Positions 28,367 to 37,597 of a stretch of DNA of 64,000 nt are shown here, one piece after another. Source of the DNA: Verrucomicrobiia bacterium (GTDB taxonomy: Bacteria; Verrucomicrobiota; Verrucomicrobiia; Limisphaerales; JADLHS01); assembly GCA_026125285.1 (NCBI GenBank), contig JAHCLO010000034.1, positions 1 to 64,000 on the forward strand. Direction: 5' to 3'. How positions within the stretch are numbered: the stretch's first letter is position 1; every line of letters begins with the position of its first letter. A program made the translations under genes and the position numbers. The notes beneath the pieces are model-generated. The model had not been told where the DNA came from, ran no database searches, and saw nothing but the letters and a program-made list of their open reading frames with translations.

Positions 28367-29314
28367 TCAATTCGCGTTGGCCTCGTCCACAATGGCGGCG
28401 ATGGATTCGAGCGCGTTACCTTCCAGGCGATTGTTCACATAAACGTAGGCTTGGCCGGGAGCCGGCCCGGCGAGCGCCGTTTTGATCAATCCGGCGGCCG
28501 CGCGCCGGCCTGCCGGATAAACGTCCTGCACGCGCTCGTAGGGGCTGAATTGTTTGACCGCGTCCCCATACTTGCGACCGGGCTTCAACAAGAACCTTGC
28601 GGCCACGAAATCCGCGGTGCTCCGGCTGCCCGGCAGGGCGAGTTGTTCGTCCACGGGCGGCATGTCTTGCCAACTGTTGAACACATGCGCCGCGCGGTGT
28701 CGCGTCAGGACGCTGAAGTACTCCGGTTGGAGGAAATTTCGATTGCGAAGCTCCACGCCGTAGCGCCAGCCGCGTGGCAGCTTCGCCAGAAACTCATCCA
28801 GAGCCGCGACAAACTCCCGACCGCGCGCGAAGTCGCCCGAATGAAATTGCGAGAACTCAAACATTAGTACCCCGAGTCTGGCCCGGAAAGGCTCGCACGC
28901 ATGGAGAAAGGCGGACGCGAACAGGTCGGCATTTAAGAAATGTTCGTTGGGCTTGCCCGCGCGCCGGCCAAAGCGCGGCAGGTTTGGAAATCGCTTGAGC
29001 GTGATCTCGTCCGTGACTTTGAGGGTGAACTGGAAATCGTCCGGCACTTGCGAAACCATGCTCTCGAGCCAGGGCCCGGTGGGGAACTGGTAGTACGCCG
29101 CGTCCACGGACACCGTCTTGAACACCTGGCTGTATTCCGCGAGGCAAAGGCGCTCGAAGCGCGCGTTCGAGAACTTCCCCCGCCAGATGTAGCGATCCCG
29201 CTCGTAAAGCTGGCCGAACCAGCCCGGATATTTCCAGGACGACGTGCCGAGAAACACTCCTCGTGCGGCCAGCGCCGCGAGATTAAATTTCAGATGGTCA
29301 CGATCGCAGGCCAT
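28367..29314 (-). CDS. DUF72 family protein
   Basis: 315 residues with the family's opening strand FLGTSSWKYPGWFGQLYE, then FSNARFERLCLAEYSQVFKT, DAAYYQFPTGPWLES and FQFTLKVTDEITLKRFPN. DUF72 proteins have a TIM-barrel-like fold and no settled function. It starts 9 bp after the MFS transporter stop on the same strand, so the two form a likely operon. Nothing suggests a substrate. Confidence 0.88.
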   Translation of the reverse strand: MACDRDHLKFNLAALAARGVFLGTSSWKYPGWFGQLYERDRYIWRGKFSNARFERLCLAEYSQVFKTVSVDAAYYQFPTGPWLESMVSQVPDDFQFTLKVTDEITLKRFPNLPRFGRRAGKPNEHFLNADLFASAFLHACEPFRARLGVLMFEFSQFHSGDFARGREFVAALDEFLAKLPRGWRYGVELRNRNFLQPEYFSVLTRHRAAHVFNSWQDMPPVDEQLALPGSRSTADFVAARFLLKPGRKYGDAVKQFSPYERVQDVYPAGRRAAAGLIKTALAGPAPGQAYVYVNNRLEGNALESIAAIVDEANAN

Positions 29315-29323
29315 GGGTCTTGT

Positions 29324-30622
29324 TCACGAGTCCAGCCGGCCATAGCGCCGAATCTCCGGCCAGATCAACGCCACGGCGATTACGACCAGGATGGTTCCCA
29401 CGCCGCCGGACACCACCGAGATCAGGGCGCCGGTGGCGATGGAGTTGCCCATTGCCGGGCCAAACACATGGGCGACACCGCCGGCCCTGAATCCCCCCAA
29501 CTCGTTTGACGTGCCGATAAAGAGGCTGTTGACGGCGGACACGCGCCCGCGCTTCTCGTCCGGCGTGAGCAATTGCACCAGCGTGTGCCGCACAATCACG
29601 CTCACGTTGTCCACCGCGCCACAAACAAAGAGCGCCGCGAACGAGAGCCAGAACCAGCGCGAGACGCCAAATCCAATAATGGCCACGCCAAACACGGCCA
29701 CCGCCCATATCAATGCCCGTCCCGCCTTCTCCATCGGCGGACGATGCGCAAGGATCAGCCCGCACAGAATCGCGCCCGTGGGCATGGCTGACTGCAAGAG
29801 TCCCAATCCTCCGGGCCCGACGCGCAGAATCTCCTTGGCGTACACTGGCAACAGCACCGTGGCTCCGCCCAGCAGCACGGCGAACATGTCCAGCGTGATC
29901 GTCCCCAGAATGATGCGGTGATGCCGCACAAACTTGAAGCCCGCGAACAGGCCGGGCAGGGTCATTTTTTCCTGGGTGGCGGGCCGATGCCGCTGGCGGA
30001 TGCCGCAAACGAGCGCCAGACAAATCAACGCCGCGGCGGTGTTCAGCGCATACACCGTGGCGGCGTTGTGCGTCAGGGCGATGAGCGCGCCACCCGCCAT
30101 CGGTCCCACCACGGAGGAAAGTTGAAAGGTGCTGGTGTTCCACGTTACCGCGCGCGAGAACAAGGCCCGCGGGACAAGATGCGGGAGAAACGCCGCGCTG
30201 GCAGGCCACAGGAATGTCCGCCCAATCCCCGAAACCAGCAAACACACGTAAATCCAGATCACCGGGGCATGGAGGGCGGAAACCAGCGTCAGCCCCAGAC
30301 TGGCCAGCGCGATCACCGAGATCATGGCCAGGATGACCCGTTTGCGTTCGAAATTATCCGCCACATGTCCGGCGGGCAGCATGCCGAGGAGCATGGGGAT
30401 CATTTGCGTCAGCCCCACGAATCCCAGGTGCAACGGGGAGTGCGTGCGCTCATACAATTCCCAGAGCACGGCCACCGTCAGCATCTGCTGGCCGAAAGCC
30501 GCGATGAGCCGGCCCGACAGGTAAAGCGCGAAGTCCCGGTTGCGGAGCACCGCATACGGATCCGGCGGCGGGCCGGAGGCCGAAGCCGAGGCGGCGCTGG
30601 TCGAGGATTCAACGTCACTCAT
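29324..30622 (-). CDS. MFS transporter (EntS/MFS_3 type)
   Basis: 432 residues with about twelve hydrophobic segments. It begins FALYLSGRLIAAFGQQMLTV and has an MFS signature loop after helix 2 (PAGHVADNFERKRVIL). This form is common in the enterobactin-exporter-like MFS_3 group, which moves small molecules, often outward. The cargo is unknown. Transcribed with the DUF72 gene 9 bp downstream. Confidence 0.85.
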   Translation of the reverse strand: MSDVESSTSAASASASGPPPDPYAVLRNRDFALYLSGRLIAAFGQQMLTVAVLWELYERTHSPLHLGFVGLTQMIPMLLGMLPAGHVADNFERKRVILAMISVIALASLGLTLVSALHAPVIWIYVCLLVSGIGRTFLWPASAAFLPHLVPRALFSRAVTWNTSTFQLSSVVGPMAGGALIALTHNAATVYALNTAAALICLALVCGIRQRHRPATQEKMTLPGLFAGFKFVRHHRIILGTITLDMFAVLLGGATVLLPVYAKEILRVGPGGLGLLQSAMPTGAILCGLILAHRPPMEKAGRALIWAVAVFGVAIIGFGVSRWFWLSFAALFVCGAVDNVSVIVRHTLVQLLTPDEKRGRVSAVNSLFIGTSNELGGFRAGGVAHVFGPAMGNSIATGALISVVSGGVGTILVVIAVALIWPEIRRYGRLDS

Positions 30623-30764
30623 GTCTCGCGGTTGCCACCATAGGAGGAACCTGCCCGAACGTCGAGGATCGGTGGGGTGCGCCCGGAAAATTGGAATTGT
30701 GTCACCGCGAGGAGAGAATTCCCCGGGCGCGGCTTCGCTCGCTCAGATCGCGTCGCGTTGCGCG

Positions 30765-32084
30765 TCAACTCGGGTTCGCCAGCGGAGTCCCCGGGAGGTA
30801 GATCGTGAAGACGGTGCCCTCGCCGGCGCGAGTTTGCACGTGGAGCACGCCGCCGGCTTCTTTGACCAGCCGTTGCACGATGTTCAATCCCAAGCCGGTG
30901 CCGCTTTGGGTGTCCTTGGTGGTGAAATAAGGTTGGAAGACGCGCGGCAGGATCTCGGCGGGAATGCCGGGGCCATTGTCGCGCACGGAAAGCCGGATCA
31001 GCGGCGGTGCGTTTTGAAAATTCTCGACGTTGAGCAGGCGAGTTTCCGGCCCATCTTTGAACTCCGCGAGATTCAACTCCTGGCGCAGCAGTTCACCCTC
31101 GATTTCCACCCGGTGAGGTTGCGGGCAACATTGCAGGGCATTGACCGCCAGGTTGCGCAAAACCTGGATGGCATCAGTGCCGTTGATCCGCACGCCGCAA
31201 TCCTCGGCCAGTGGTCGAACGTGAAACTCATTATCCCGCAACGCGGGGTGGACCCGCAAGAGGTGGTTCAGGTCCGCCAGCAACTGGTTGACGCCCACGC
31301 GAGGGGCGTCCTCGGGTCGTCGCCGCAGGAAGCTGAGGTAACGGCGTGAGATTTCAATGCAGTTCGTGACCTGGCGCGTCAGCACCTTGAGGCGGTCCTT
31401 GACGAAATCCACCTCGTTCTCCCCCAACTGCGTCTTGTCACCGATGCGCTGGTTCATCAATTGGAGGAAGCCCGAAATCACCGTCAGCGGGCCGTTGATG
31501 TCGTGGATGATGCTGGCGTAAATATCGCCGCGCGTTTGGGCCATCTGCTGCTCAATCTTTTGATGCTGGAGTTCGGCGACCAGTTGTTCGAGTTTTTCGG
31601 CGTTGTTGTGAATTTCGCTGTCGAGCGTGCGCCGTTGCATGGCGTTGGCCACGGCGGCGCGCATGGTGACAAGGTCAAAGGGCTTGTTGATGTAATCGCT
31701 GGCGCGCAATTGCAGCGCCCGGCGCATTGTGTCGGTCGTTTCAAACGCCGTCATCATCACCACTTCGATGGACGGGTCCACGAACTTGAGGCGTTCGAGC
31801 ACTTCAATGCCGGACATGCCCGACATGCGGATGTCCAGCAAGGCGACGTCAATGCGGTGTTTCTGGGCAAGTTCGATGGCCGTGGCGCCGTCCCCCGCCA
31901 GTAGCAGGTCGTAATCATCCTTGAAAACAACCTTGAGGGACATTCGCGGACCTTCCTCGTCGTCCACGATGAGCAGCGTGCCTTTGCGTTTGGGCGGCAG
32001 CGGATGTTCCGGGACAACCGCTCCGGTATCCGTGATGGTGGTAGCTGACATTGCCTTACTTGCTTGGACCGACTGAACGGTCAT
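30765..32084 (-). CDS. Response-regulator/histidine-kinase hybrid (REC-HisKA-HATPase)
   Basis: 439 residues, soluble. Receiver domain about 35-150: LLIVDDEEGPRMSL, phospho-acceptor D84 in LLDIRMSG, MMTAFETTD, YINKPFD. Then a coiled-coil linker, a HisKA box with H194 (SIIHDINGPLTVISGF), and an ATPase with VRDNGPGIPAEIL and GTGLGLNIVQRL. A receiver placed before the kinase suggests that phosphorylation by another kinase controls this one. Start at 32084 or the internal ATG at 32051. It follows the 32201-34234 kinase on the same strand (116-bp gap). Confidence 0.88.
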   Translation of the reverse strand: MTVQSVQASKAMSATTITDTGAVVPEHPLPPKRKGTLLIVDDEEGPRMSLKVVFKDDYDLLLAGDGATAIELAQKHRIDVALLDIRMSGMSGIEVLERLKFVDPSIEVVMMTAFETTDTMRRALQLRASDYINKPFDLVTMRAAVANAMQRRTLDSEIHNNAEKLEQLVAELQHQKIEQQMAQTRGDIYASIIHDINGPLTVISGFLQLMNQRIGDKTQLGENEVDFVKDRLKVLTRQVTNCIEISRRYLSFLRRRPEDAPRVGVNQLLADLNHLLRVHPALRDNEFHVRPLAEDCGVRINGTDAIQVLRNLAVNALQCCPQPHRVEIEGELLRQELNLAEFKDGPETRLLNVENFQNAPPLIRLSVRDNGPGIPAEILPRVFQPYFTTKDTQSGTGLGLNIVQRLVKEAGGVLHVQTRAGEGTVFTIYLPGTPLANPS

Positions 32085-32200
32085 GATTCACATCTTCAAC
32101 TTCGTGTGGAGCTCGGAACTCTAACGACCGCGCAGGGCTTCACAAGTTCCCTAACGCGGTGATGACTCGACTTGGTGGCTCCAATCCGACTCTGCACCGA

Positions 32201-34234
32201 TCAACCATTCGCGGCACCAGCCGACTCCATGGGCAGGCTGATGCGAACCAGCCCCATGTGTCCAGTTCGGGCCGGAACAATCTCCAGCTTCCCGTGGTGT
32301 GTCTCAATGATCTTGCGGCTCACGGCCAGACCCAATCCCAAACCGACGTTGCGCGTGGTGTAGAATGGCGAAGAGGCCTTTTGCAGCGCTTCCGCGCTGA
32401 AGCCGGCCCCGTTGTCCTGCACCTCGATGCGCAGGCCCGCGGGTTCGTCGCTTGCGGTGTCCGCCTGCAGGCGGACGCCGACTTTCGGGTCCGTGGGATT
32501 CGCCTGGAGTGCATTGATCATCACCTCTGTGAGGGCGTGCTTCAAGGCCGCGCGATCCCCAGTAACGAACAGAGGTTTGCCGCCATTCTCGTATTTGAGC
32601 TGCGCGGATTTTACGGGCTGGTACTTGCGCGCCTCCTGATAGGCTTCTTCGATCAACGGTGAAAGCGGGAAGGCCTCCTGCGCCGCCAGCGCATCACGCG
32701 CCAGGAAACGCATCTGATTGATCAGGCGGGTCACGCGCTTGACGCCGTCCGCCAACGCGGCATCCAGTGAGGCGCGGAATTCGGGATCGCGGTATTTTTC
32801 ACTCAGCAATTGTTGATGCGTGGACAAGGGCACCATGGCGTTGCCCACCTCGTGCGCGAGGCGGTCGGCCATGGTCTTGACCAGGCGCAGGTTGGCGGCT
32901 TCGAGTTCCAGTCGGTGGAATTGATCGCTTTGCGTCAGGTCCTCCACCACCAGCAAGGCGGAGATGGGCAGGCTGGCATCCTGGCGTTGGAACGGGACCA
33001 CGGAAACGCTGTAAACGGTGCCAGGCGATTCCTCTGGCTCATACCTGAAGGTGGTTACTGCCGCGCCGGTGCGCAACACCTGATAAACTTTGCTGGCCAG
33101 CAGTTGCGGCAGGTCGGTGAATTCCATTTCGCCCCCGGTGCGCACCCGCGGGGCAAAGTATTTGCGCGCCATTTTGTTGGCGTGGAGGATTTTTAGATCG
33201 CGACTGACGACCACGCACGCGCTGCTGAGTTCGCGCAGCACGCCCGCCATCATTTCATGATTGCCGGCCAACTGGTCGTGCAGCCAGATGTTGCGGACGG
33301 CCATGCCCACCTGTTCGAGCAGGTGGAAAATCAGTTCGAGTTCCGTGTTCACCAAGGGTTCACCCGTGACCCGCCCGTCGAACACGGCCACCCCCAGCAG
33401 CGTCTCGCGGTCAAGCATCGGCACGGCCACTTGCGCGCCCAATAACTCGAATTCTTTTTGCGCTTCGATGTCTCCGCGCGCCTCCTCCCCGGTGCGGCGC
33501 AGGATACGACCCAGACGCATAAGCTGCCCTCCAATGCCCGCCTCGAAAGACAGTTCAAAGTGCTCCAGCAGGCCGCTGGACAAACCGATGGCGCAGGCCG
33601 CGCGCAGACGGCGGGTTTCTTCCGGGCTGGTGTCAATGCCGCTGTAGGGTTGGCGCAAAAAGATCGCCGCGCGGTTGATGCTCAGAATCTCCCGGAGCAA
33701 CAACAGGAACTGTTTGAGCAGCCCTTCCGCGTTCAAGGAATGGGTGAGAATGGAGGAAAAATCTCGGAGCACCGCCAGCGTCTGGGATGCGTTGGTGAAA
33801 CCGGTCGGGCCACCGACCATGGAGCGAGTGGACTCGGTCGCGGGTGGGGCGGTGGCCGACGCGGCCCGAGTGGGGACATCCGCCAACACCCGATCCAGCA
33901 CGGCGTTCAAGGTGCGGAGACGCACGGGTTTGGTGAGCACATGGGCGACCCCGTGGAGATAGGCTTCCTCCTCCCACTCCGACTGCCTGGCTGCGGTGTA
34001 AACGAGGATTGGGCATTTGGGAGCACGACGATGGAGCTTCTCCAGCATCCAGACGCCCTGAACGCCGGCCAATTCGACGTCCACAATGCAGGCGCCGGCC
34101 AAACCATGCGCCAGCAGGGGTTCGGCCTCCTCCAAACCGACCCGATGAATGATCCGGTATTGTTCGGGGTTCAGCCCGGTGCGGAGGGTCTCTGCGAGTT
34201 CCGGGTGTGGCGCAAGGACCAGCAGTGTTTTCAT
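32201..34234 (-). CDS. Receiver-GAF-PAS sensor histidine kinase
   Basis: 677 residues without membrane segments. A receiver-like domain (1-120) has the acceptor aspartate in ACIVDVELAG; a GAF-type domain (about 150-300; FSSILTHSLNAEGLLKQF); a PAS-like domain (VVSRDLKILHANKMARKYFA); HisKA with the phospho-histidine in ADRLAHEVGNAMVPLSTHQQ; and an ATPase (EVQDNGAGFSAEAL, NVGLGLGLAVSRKI). It probably senses a cytoplasmic signal through GAF/PAS and passes phosphate on, perhaps to the neighbouring REC-kinase or a response regulator elsewhere. Confidence 0.87.
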   Translation of the reverse strand: MKTLLVLAPHPELAETLRTGLNPEQYRIIHRVGLEEAEPLLAHGLAGACIVDVELAGVQGVWMLEKLHRRAPKCPILVYTAARQSEWEEEAYLHGVAHVLTKPVRLRTLNAVLDRVLADVPTRAASATAPPATESTRSMVGGPTGFTNASQTLAVLRDFSSILTHSLNAEGLLKQFLLLLREILSINRAAIFLRQPYSGIDTSPEETRRLRAACAIGLSSGLLEHFELSFEAGIGGQLMRLGRILRRTGEEARGDIEAQKEFELLGAQVAVPMLDRETLLGVAVFDGRVTGEPLVNTELELIFHLLEQVGMAVRNIWLHDQLAGNHEMMAGVLRELSSACVVVSRDLKILHANKMARKYFAPRVRTGGEMEFTDLPQLLASKVYQVLRTGAAVTTFRYEPEESPGTVYSVSVVPFQRQDASLPISALLVVEDLTQSDQFHRLELEAANLRLVKTMADRLAHEVGNAMVPLSTHQQLLSEKYRDPEFRASLDAALADGVKRVTRLINQMRFLARDALAAQEAFPLSPLIEEAYQEARKYQPVKSAQLKYENGGKPLFVTGDRAALKHALTEVMINALQANPTDPKVGVRLQADTASDEPAGLRIEVQDNGAGFSAEALQKASSPFYTTRNVGLGLGLAVSRKIIETHHGKLEIVPARTGHMGLVRISLPMESAGAANG

Positions 34235-34638
34235 CGGGCCTCGCCTGGGTTGACCTCCACTGAGAAAGCTCCATCACTGGTCGGAAACTGGGCCAAGGAC
34301 TCGACTTCCCGCATGACGCCGCCTCCCCCGTGGGCAGGGTTTTGAATTCTGCCTGACACACACATCCTTTTCCCAAGTCGAGTCACTGGCATAGATAAGC
34401 CATAGCTCCTCGTCCCGGTCAATTCATTCTTGATCGTGCCAGCCAGATTTTCATCACATCCCGCCGCGAGGAGTCGCGACCAGCGGTTGACTCGAAATCC
34501 GAAGGCAGAATCCCCGCCAACCAGAAGCGTGCGCAAGTGATCAAGCTGAACATGGCGGCAAGAGCAGGAGACCCTCCCGACCTTTGGTGAAGTGGTCTCA
34601 ACCGCCGAGTTCAAGGGAAGCGACCAACTCGTGAAACA
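34235..34638. other. Non-coding spacer upstream of the sensor kinase
   Basis: About 400 bp between the kinase start and the tRNA 3' end. Reading frames here lack coding character. It should contain the kinase promoter, but no convincing promoter or operator could be read. Confidence 0.5.
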
Positions 34639-34715
34639 TGGCGCGTCTGGCGGGACTCGAACCCACGACCCTCTGCTTAGAAGGCAGATGCTCTATCCAA
34701 CTGAGCTACAGACGC
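34639..34715 (-). tRNA. tRNA-Arg (anticodon UCU)
   Basis: Read on the reverse strand, it folds into a cloverleaf: 7-bp acceptor stem GCGTCTG/CAGACGC, D-arm GCTC...GAGC, anticodon stem TCTGC/GCAGA with loop CTTCTAA (anticodon TCT), T-arm GTGGG TTCGAGT CCCGC, discriminator G and an encoded CCA at 34641-34639. It reads AGA codons. Confidence 0.96.
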
Positions 34716-34875
34716 ACGCGATCAACTGAGGAACACGCCCTCGGCAAAGGATTATGCCGCGATCAGCTTCTGCGGCAAGCCTCATTGATGCGAGCTTTGA
34801 TGCAAGCACGAGAGCAGACAAGTCAATGAACTATGGCATTGAGGCAATTCTCTCGCAGTCCTGAAGGGCGGGTTG

Positions 34876-36324
34876 CTACCGACGATTGGGTTCAGGCAAT
34901 CTGCCAGGTTCGCGGGTTCCAAGCCCCTCGCGCCGCGTCAAAGAATCGCCCAGTTCCGAGCGGGCCTTTTCGACTTGAACCATCAACTGCCGGGCAATCT
35001 CGGGGCGCGTCTCAACGACATCCCGGGTTTCGCCAACGTCACTCAGCAGGTCATACAACTCAGGTGCCGCGATGGTTGTTTGTTCGTACTTGGTCGGGAG
35101 GCCGTTCGTGCCGCCGGGCCAGCCCGCCAGCGTGCGGTATTGGTGGGGCAACACCAGTTTCCAACGGCCGTCGCCGCTTACCACGGATTGAAGTTGGTTG
35201 ACGTGGTAATAGAACCAATAGGCCTCGTGTGGATTCTTTGCGTCCTTTGCGCCGGTGATCAAGGGCCACACCGCACGGCCATCAATGGGGCGGGGAGGCA
35301 GTTCCGCCCCCGCAAGTGCCGCAATGGTGGGCAAGAGATCAATCGTCATCAGCATGGCATCGCTTGTCGTCCCGGCCGGAATGTTCCCGGGCCAACGCAT
35401 AATGCAGGGCACGCGCGTGCCACCCTCCCAGGACGTGCCCTTGCCTTCCCGCAGCGGGCCAGCGGAACCGGCGTGGTTGCCGTAACTGAGCCACGGTCCG
35501 TTGTCGCTGGTGAAAATGACCAGCGTGTTGGCTTCGAGCTTGTGCCGCTTGAGTGCCTTCATCACTTCGCCGACGCTCCAGTCAATCTCCATGATCACGT
35601 CGCCGTAAAGTCCTTGCTTGGATTTGCCCCGGAACTTGTCGCTCACGAACAGCGGCACGTGCGGCATCGAGTGCGCGAGGTAAAAGAAGAACGGCCGCTC
35701 CTTGTGGCGTTCAATGAACTGCACCGCGCGCTCGGTGTAGCGGGTGGTGAGTTGCGTCTGATCTTCCGGGGTGACTTCCGCGTGAATGATCTGGTCGCCT
35801 GCGATCAATGGCAGCGGCGGGTAGGTGCCGGGCCTAGCCTCGGGATGATAGGGCCACATGTCATTGGAGTAGGGCAGGCCAAGGTGCTCATCGAAGCCGT
35901 GATGCACGGGCAGAAACTGCGGGTGATGGCCCAAGTGCCATTTGCCGGCCATGCCCGTGGCGTAGCCTTTCTGTTTGAGCAATTCGGCCAGTGTCACCTC
36001 GTCCTCGTGTAGCCCGTGCCGCGCACCCGGTCCCAGCGCACCGTGAATGCCGATGCGATTCGGATAACACCCGGTCAACAGCGCGGCGCGCGAGGCCGAA
36101 CACACCGGTTGCGCCACGTGAAAGTTGGTGAACTTGCGTCCCTGCTTTGCCAGACGGTCCAGGTTTGGCGTCTTGAAACCTTCTGCGCCAAACACGCCCA
36201 CGTCGGCATAGCCCTGGTCGTCAGTAAGGATGATGACGATGTTCGGCGGACGCGATGGGGTGCCGGAGGCTGCCAGCAGAGGAGACAACAGCAGCAATGC
36301 CAGACAATAGTGGATAGTCTTCAT
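34876..36324 (-). CDS. Exported sulfatase (arylsulfatase A-like)
   Basis: 482 residues with a signal peptide ([15 protein letters not shown]). Metal site [13 protein letters not shown] and formylglycine motif C75-S-A-S-R79 within [12 protein letters not shown]; the Ala in place of the usual Pro is an accepted variant of CxPxR. Further sulfatase blocks: [36 protein letters not shown]. It removes sulfate from sulfated glycans or small sulfate esters after formylglycine maturation. No maturase gene is in the window. Confidence 0.9.
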   Translation of the reverse strand: MKTIHYCLALLLLSPLLAASGTPSRPPNIVIILTDDQGYADVGVFGAEGFKTPNLDRLAKQGRKFTNFHVAQPVCSASRAALLTGCYPNRIGIHGALGPGARHGLHEDEVTLAELLKQKGYATGMAGKWHLGHHPQFLPVHHGFDEHLGLPYSNDMWPYHPEARPGTYPPLPLIAGDQIIHAEVTPEDQTQLTTRYTERAVQFIERHKERPFFFYLAHSMPHVPLFVSDKFRGKSKQGLYGDVIMEIDWSVGEVMKALKRHKLEANTLVIFTSDNGPWLSYGNHAGSAGPLREGKGTSWEGGTRVPCIMRWPGNIPAGTTSDAMLMTIDLLPTIAALAGAELPPRPIDGRAVWPLITGAKDAKNPHEAYWFYYHVNQLQSVVSGDGRWKLVLPHQYRTLAGWPGGTNGLPTKYEQTTIAAPELYDLLSDVGETRDVVETRPEIARQLMVQVEKARSELGDSLTRREGLGTREPGRLPEPNRR

Positions 36325-36495
36325 CGGTCCGGCAGGCTACCGCAACCGGCCGGGGGCGGCGAGCAGATGTTGCGAAAACTGAGCGGGAACTTCGCGCTCC
36401 TTGGCTCAGGTGCAGACGTAACGGCCCCGTGATAGCGGGTTAGGCAATGTGCGTTGTGCTTTGCCGCAGCTCCTGCGGGGCGGCGACAAAGGCCA

Positions 36496-36894
36496 TTATT
36501 GCTTGGGCGGAGCCAGCGGGTCGGGTTGAGGCAGGCCCGGGGCCGGGGTGGGCGCGGTCACGGTCGCGGTCTGACCGGTGTAGCCGTACTTGGTCAACAG
36601 GGGGACAAAGTTGGGATGCGTCTTGCCGTACTCCTGCAGCTTTCCAAGGAAGTTTTCCATGATGGGTTTCTGCTGTTGCTGAAAACCCTGGAGAAGCTGC
36701 GTAACGGCTTGTTTGGTGACATCGCGGTCCTGCACGGCATAGCGTTGCTGCTGGTAGAGATAAACGGTCACCGTACCGCTCAAGACCACCATGGCCAGGA
36801 GCAGTGTGGTCAGACGACCCTGCAACGCGGCGTAGAGTCGGCTGGTTTCCGGCGAATCACCGGAGGAGGAGGATTGCGACTGGAGATCGTTCAT
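36496..36894 (-). CDS. Small single-span membrane protein, unknown function
   Basis: ATG 36894 gives 132 residues: a Ser/Gln-rich cytoplasmic N-terminus, one membrane helix (LTTLLLAMVVLSGTVTVYLY), then a soluble Gln-rich helix (LLQGFQQQQKPIMENFLGKLQ) and a Pro-rich tail, presumably periplasmic. It follows the 83-residue membrane protein by 4 bp, so they are translated together and may form one complex. Confidence 0.6.
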   Translation of the reverse strand: MNDLQSQSSSSGDSPETSRLYAALQGRLTTLLLAMVVLSGTVTVYLYQQQRYAVQDRDVTKQAVTQLLQGFQQQQKPIMENFLGKLQEYGKTHPNFVPLLTKYGYTGQTATVTAPTPAPGLPQPDPLAPPKQ

Positions 36895-36898
36895 ACAA

Positions 36899-37150
36899 TT
36901 ATTTGGTGACGAGCTTGAGGCCGACGGATTCAAGAATCGGCAGGATGGCCGCGTTGGTTTTGCTGTATTCCAGGCACTCGTTGGCAAAATTCTGGAACTT
37001 GGCCTGTTCAAACTGCACCTGGCGTCCCTGCAAGGCGAGCCGGCGCGTCTCGCGCGTGGAATTGATCGCGCGCAGGCAGAACACCACGGAGAGCAGCAGG
37101 CTCACCGCCAGCACGCCCGTCAGCACGGAATGGATCATGTTGCTCTTCAT
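36899..37150 (-). CDS. Small single-span membrane protein, partner of the next gene
   Basis: 83 residues: one N-terminal helix (VLTGVLAVSLLLSVVFCL), then a helix rich in Arg/Gln/Glu (RETRRLALQGRQVQFEQAKF) and LEYSKTNAAILPILESVG. That last part resembles LQEYGKTHPNFVPLLTKYG in the neighbouring protein, so both share an 'EYxKTN..ilPiLxxxG' module and look like diverged paralogues. Function unknown. Confidence 0.6.
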   Translation of the reverse strand: MKSNMIHSVLTGVLAVSLLLSVVFCLRAINSTRETRRLALQGRQVQFEQAKFQNFANECLEYSKTNAAILPILESVGLKLVTK

Positions 37151-37366
37151 AAACTGGTGCGGGCGACTTTAGCGACTTCATTGCCGAAGTCCACAGCGTT
37201 TTTCTCCGTGTCCGCTTGTCTGCCGTGGGGTTACCGCCCGTTGGGGAATACAGTGGCGGGTCTTCCAGCCGATTGGGGTTCCGGGCGTGCTGAAATACCG
37301 GCGCGAAAGCCATTGATTTTTCTGGCGGCTGCCGTTTAGAGTTCGCCCGCATCAGATGGCGATCCG

Positions 37367-37585
37367 ATGGCGAAAGAAGAACCAATTGAGTTGAGCGGTT
37401 CGGTGACGCAAGTGTTACCGGGGACCATGTTCCGGGTGGCGTTGCCCAACGGGCACGAAGTGCTGGCTCACATCTCCGGCAAGATGCGCAAGCATTTCAT
37501 TCGAATCAGCGTCGGCGACCGTGTCAAAGTGGAGATGTCGCCCTACGATTTGGGCAAGGCGCGGATCACGTATCGCGAATCCTAA
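37367..37585 (+). CDS. infA: Translation initiation factor IF-1
   Basis: 72 residues, the normal IF-1 length, with the OB-fold sequence [37 protein letters not shown] and [20 protein letters not shown]. It binds the ribosomal A site during initiation. Single-gene unit divergent from the small membrane proteins; its stop is 12 bp from the convergent sulfatase stop. Confidence 0.97.
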   Translation: MAKEEPIELSGSVTQVLPGTMFRVALPNGHEVLAHISGKMRKHFIRISVGDRVKVEMSPYDLGKARITYRES

Positions 37586-37597
37586 CCGCGCTGGACG

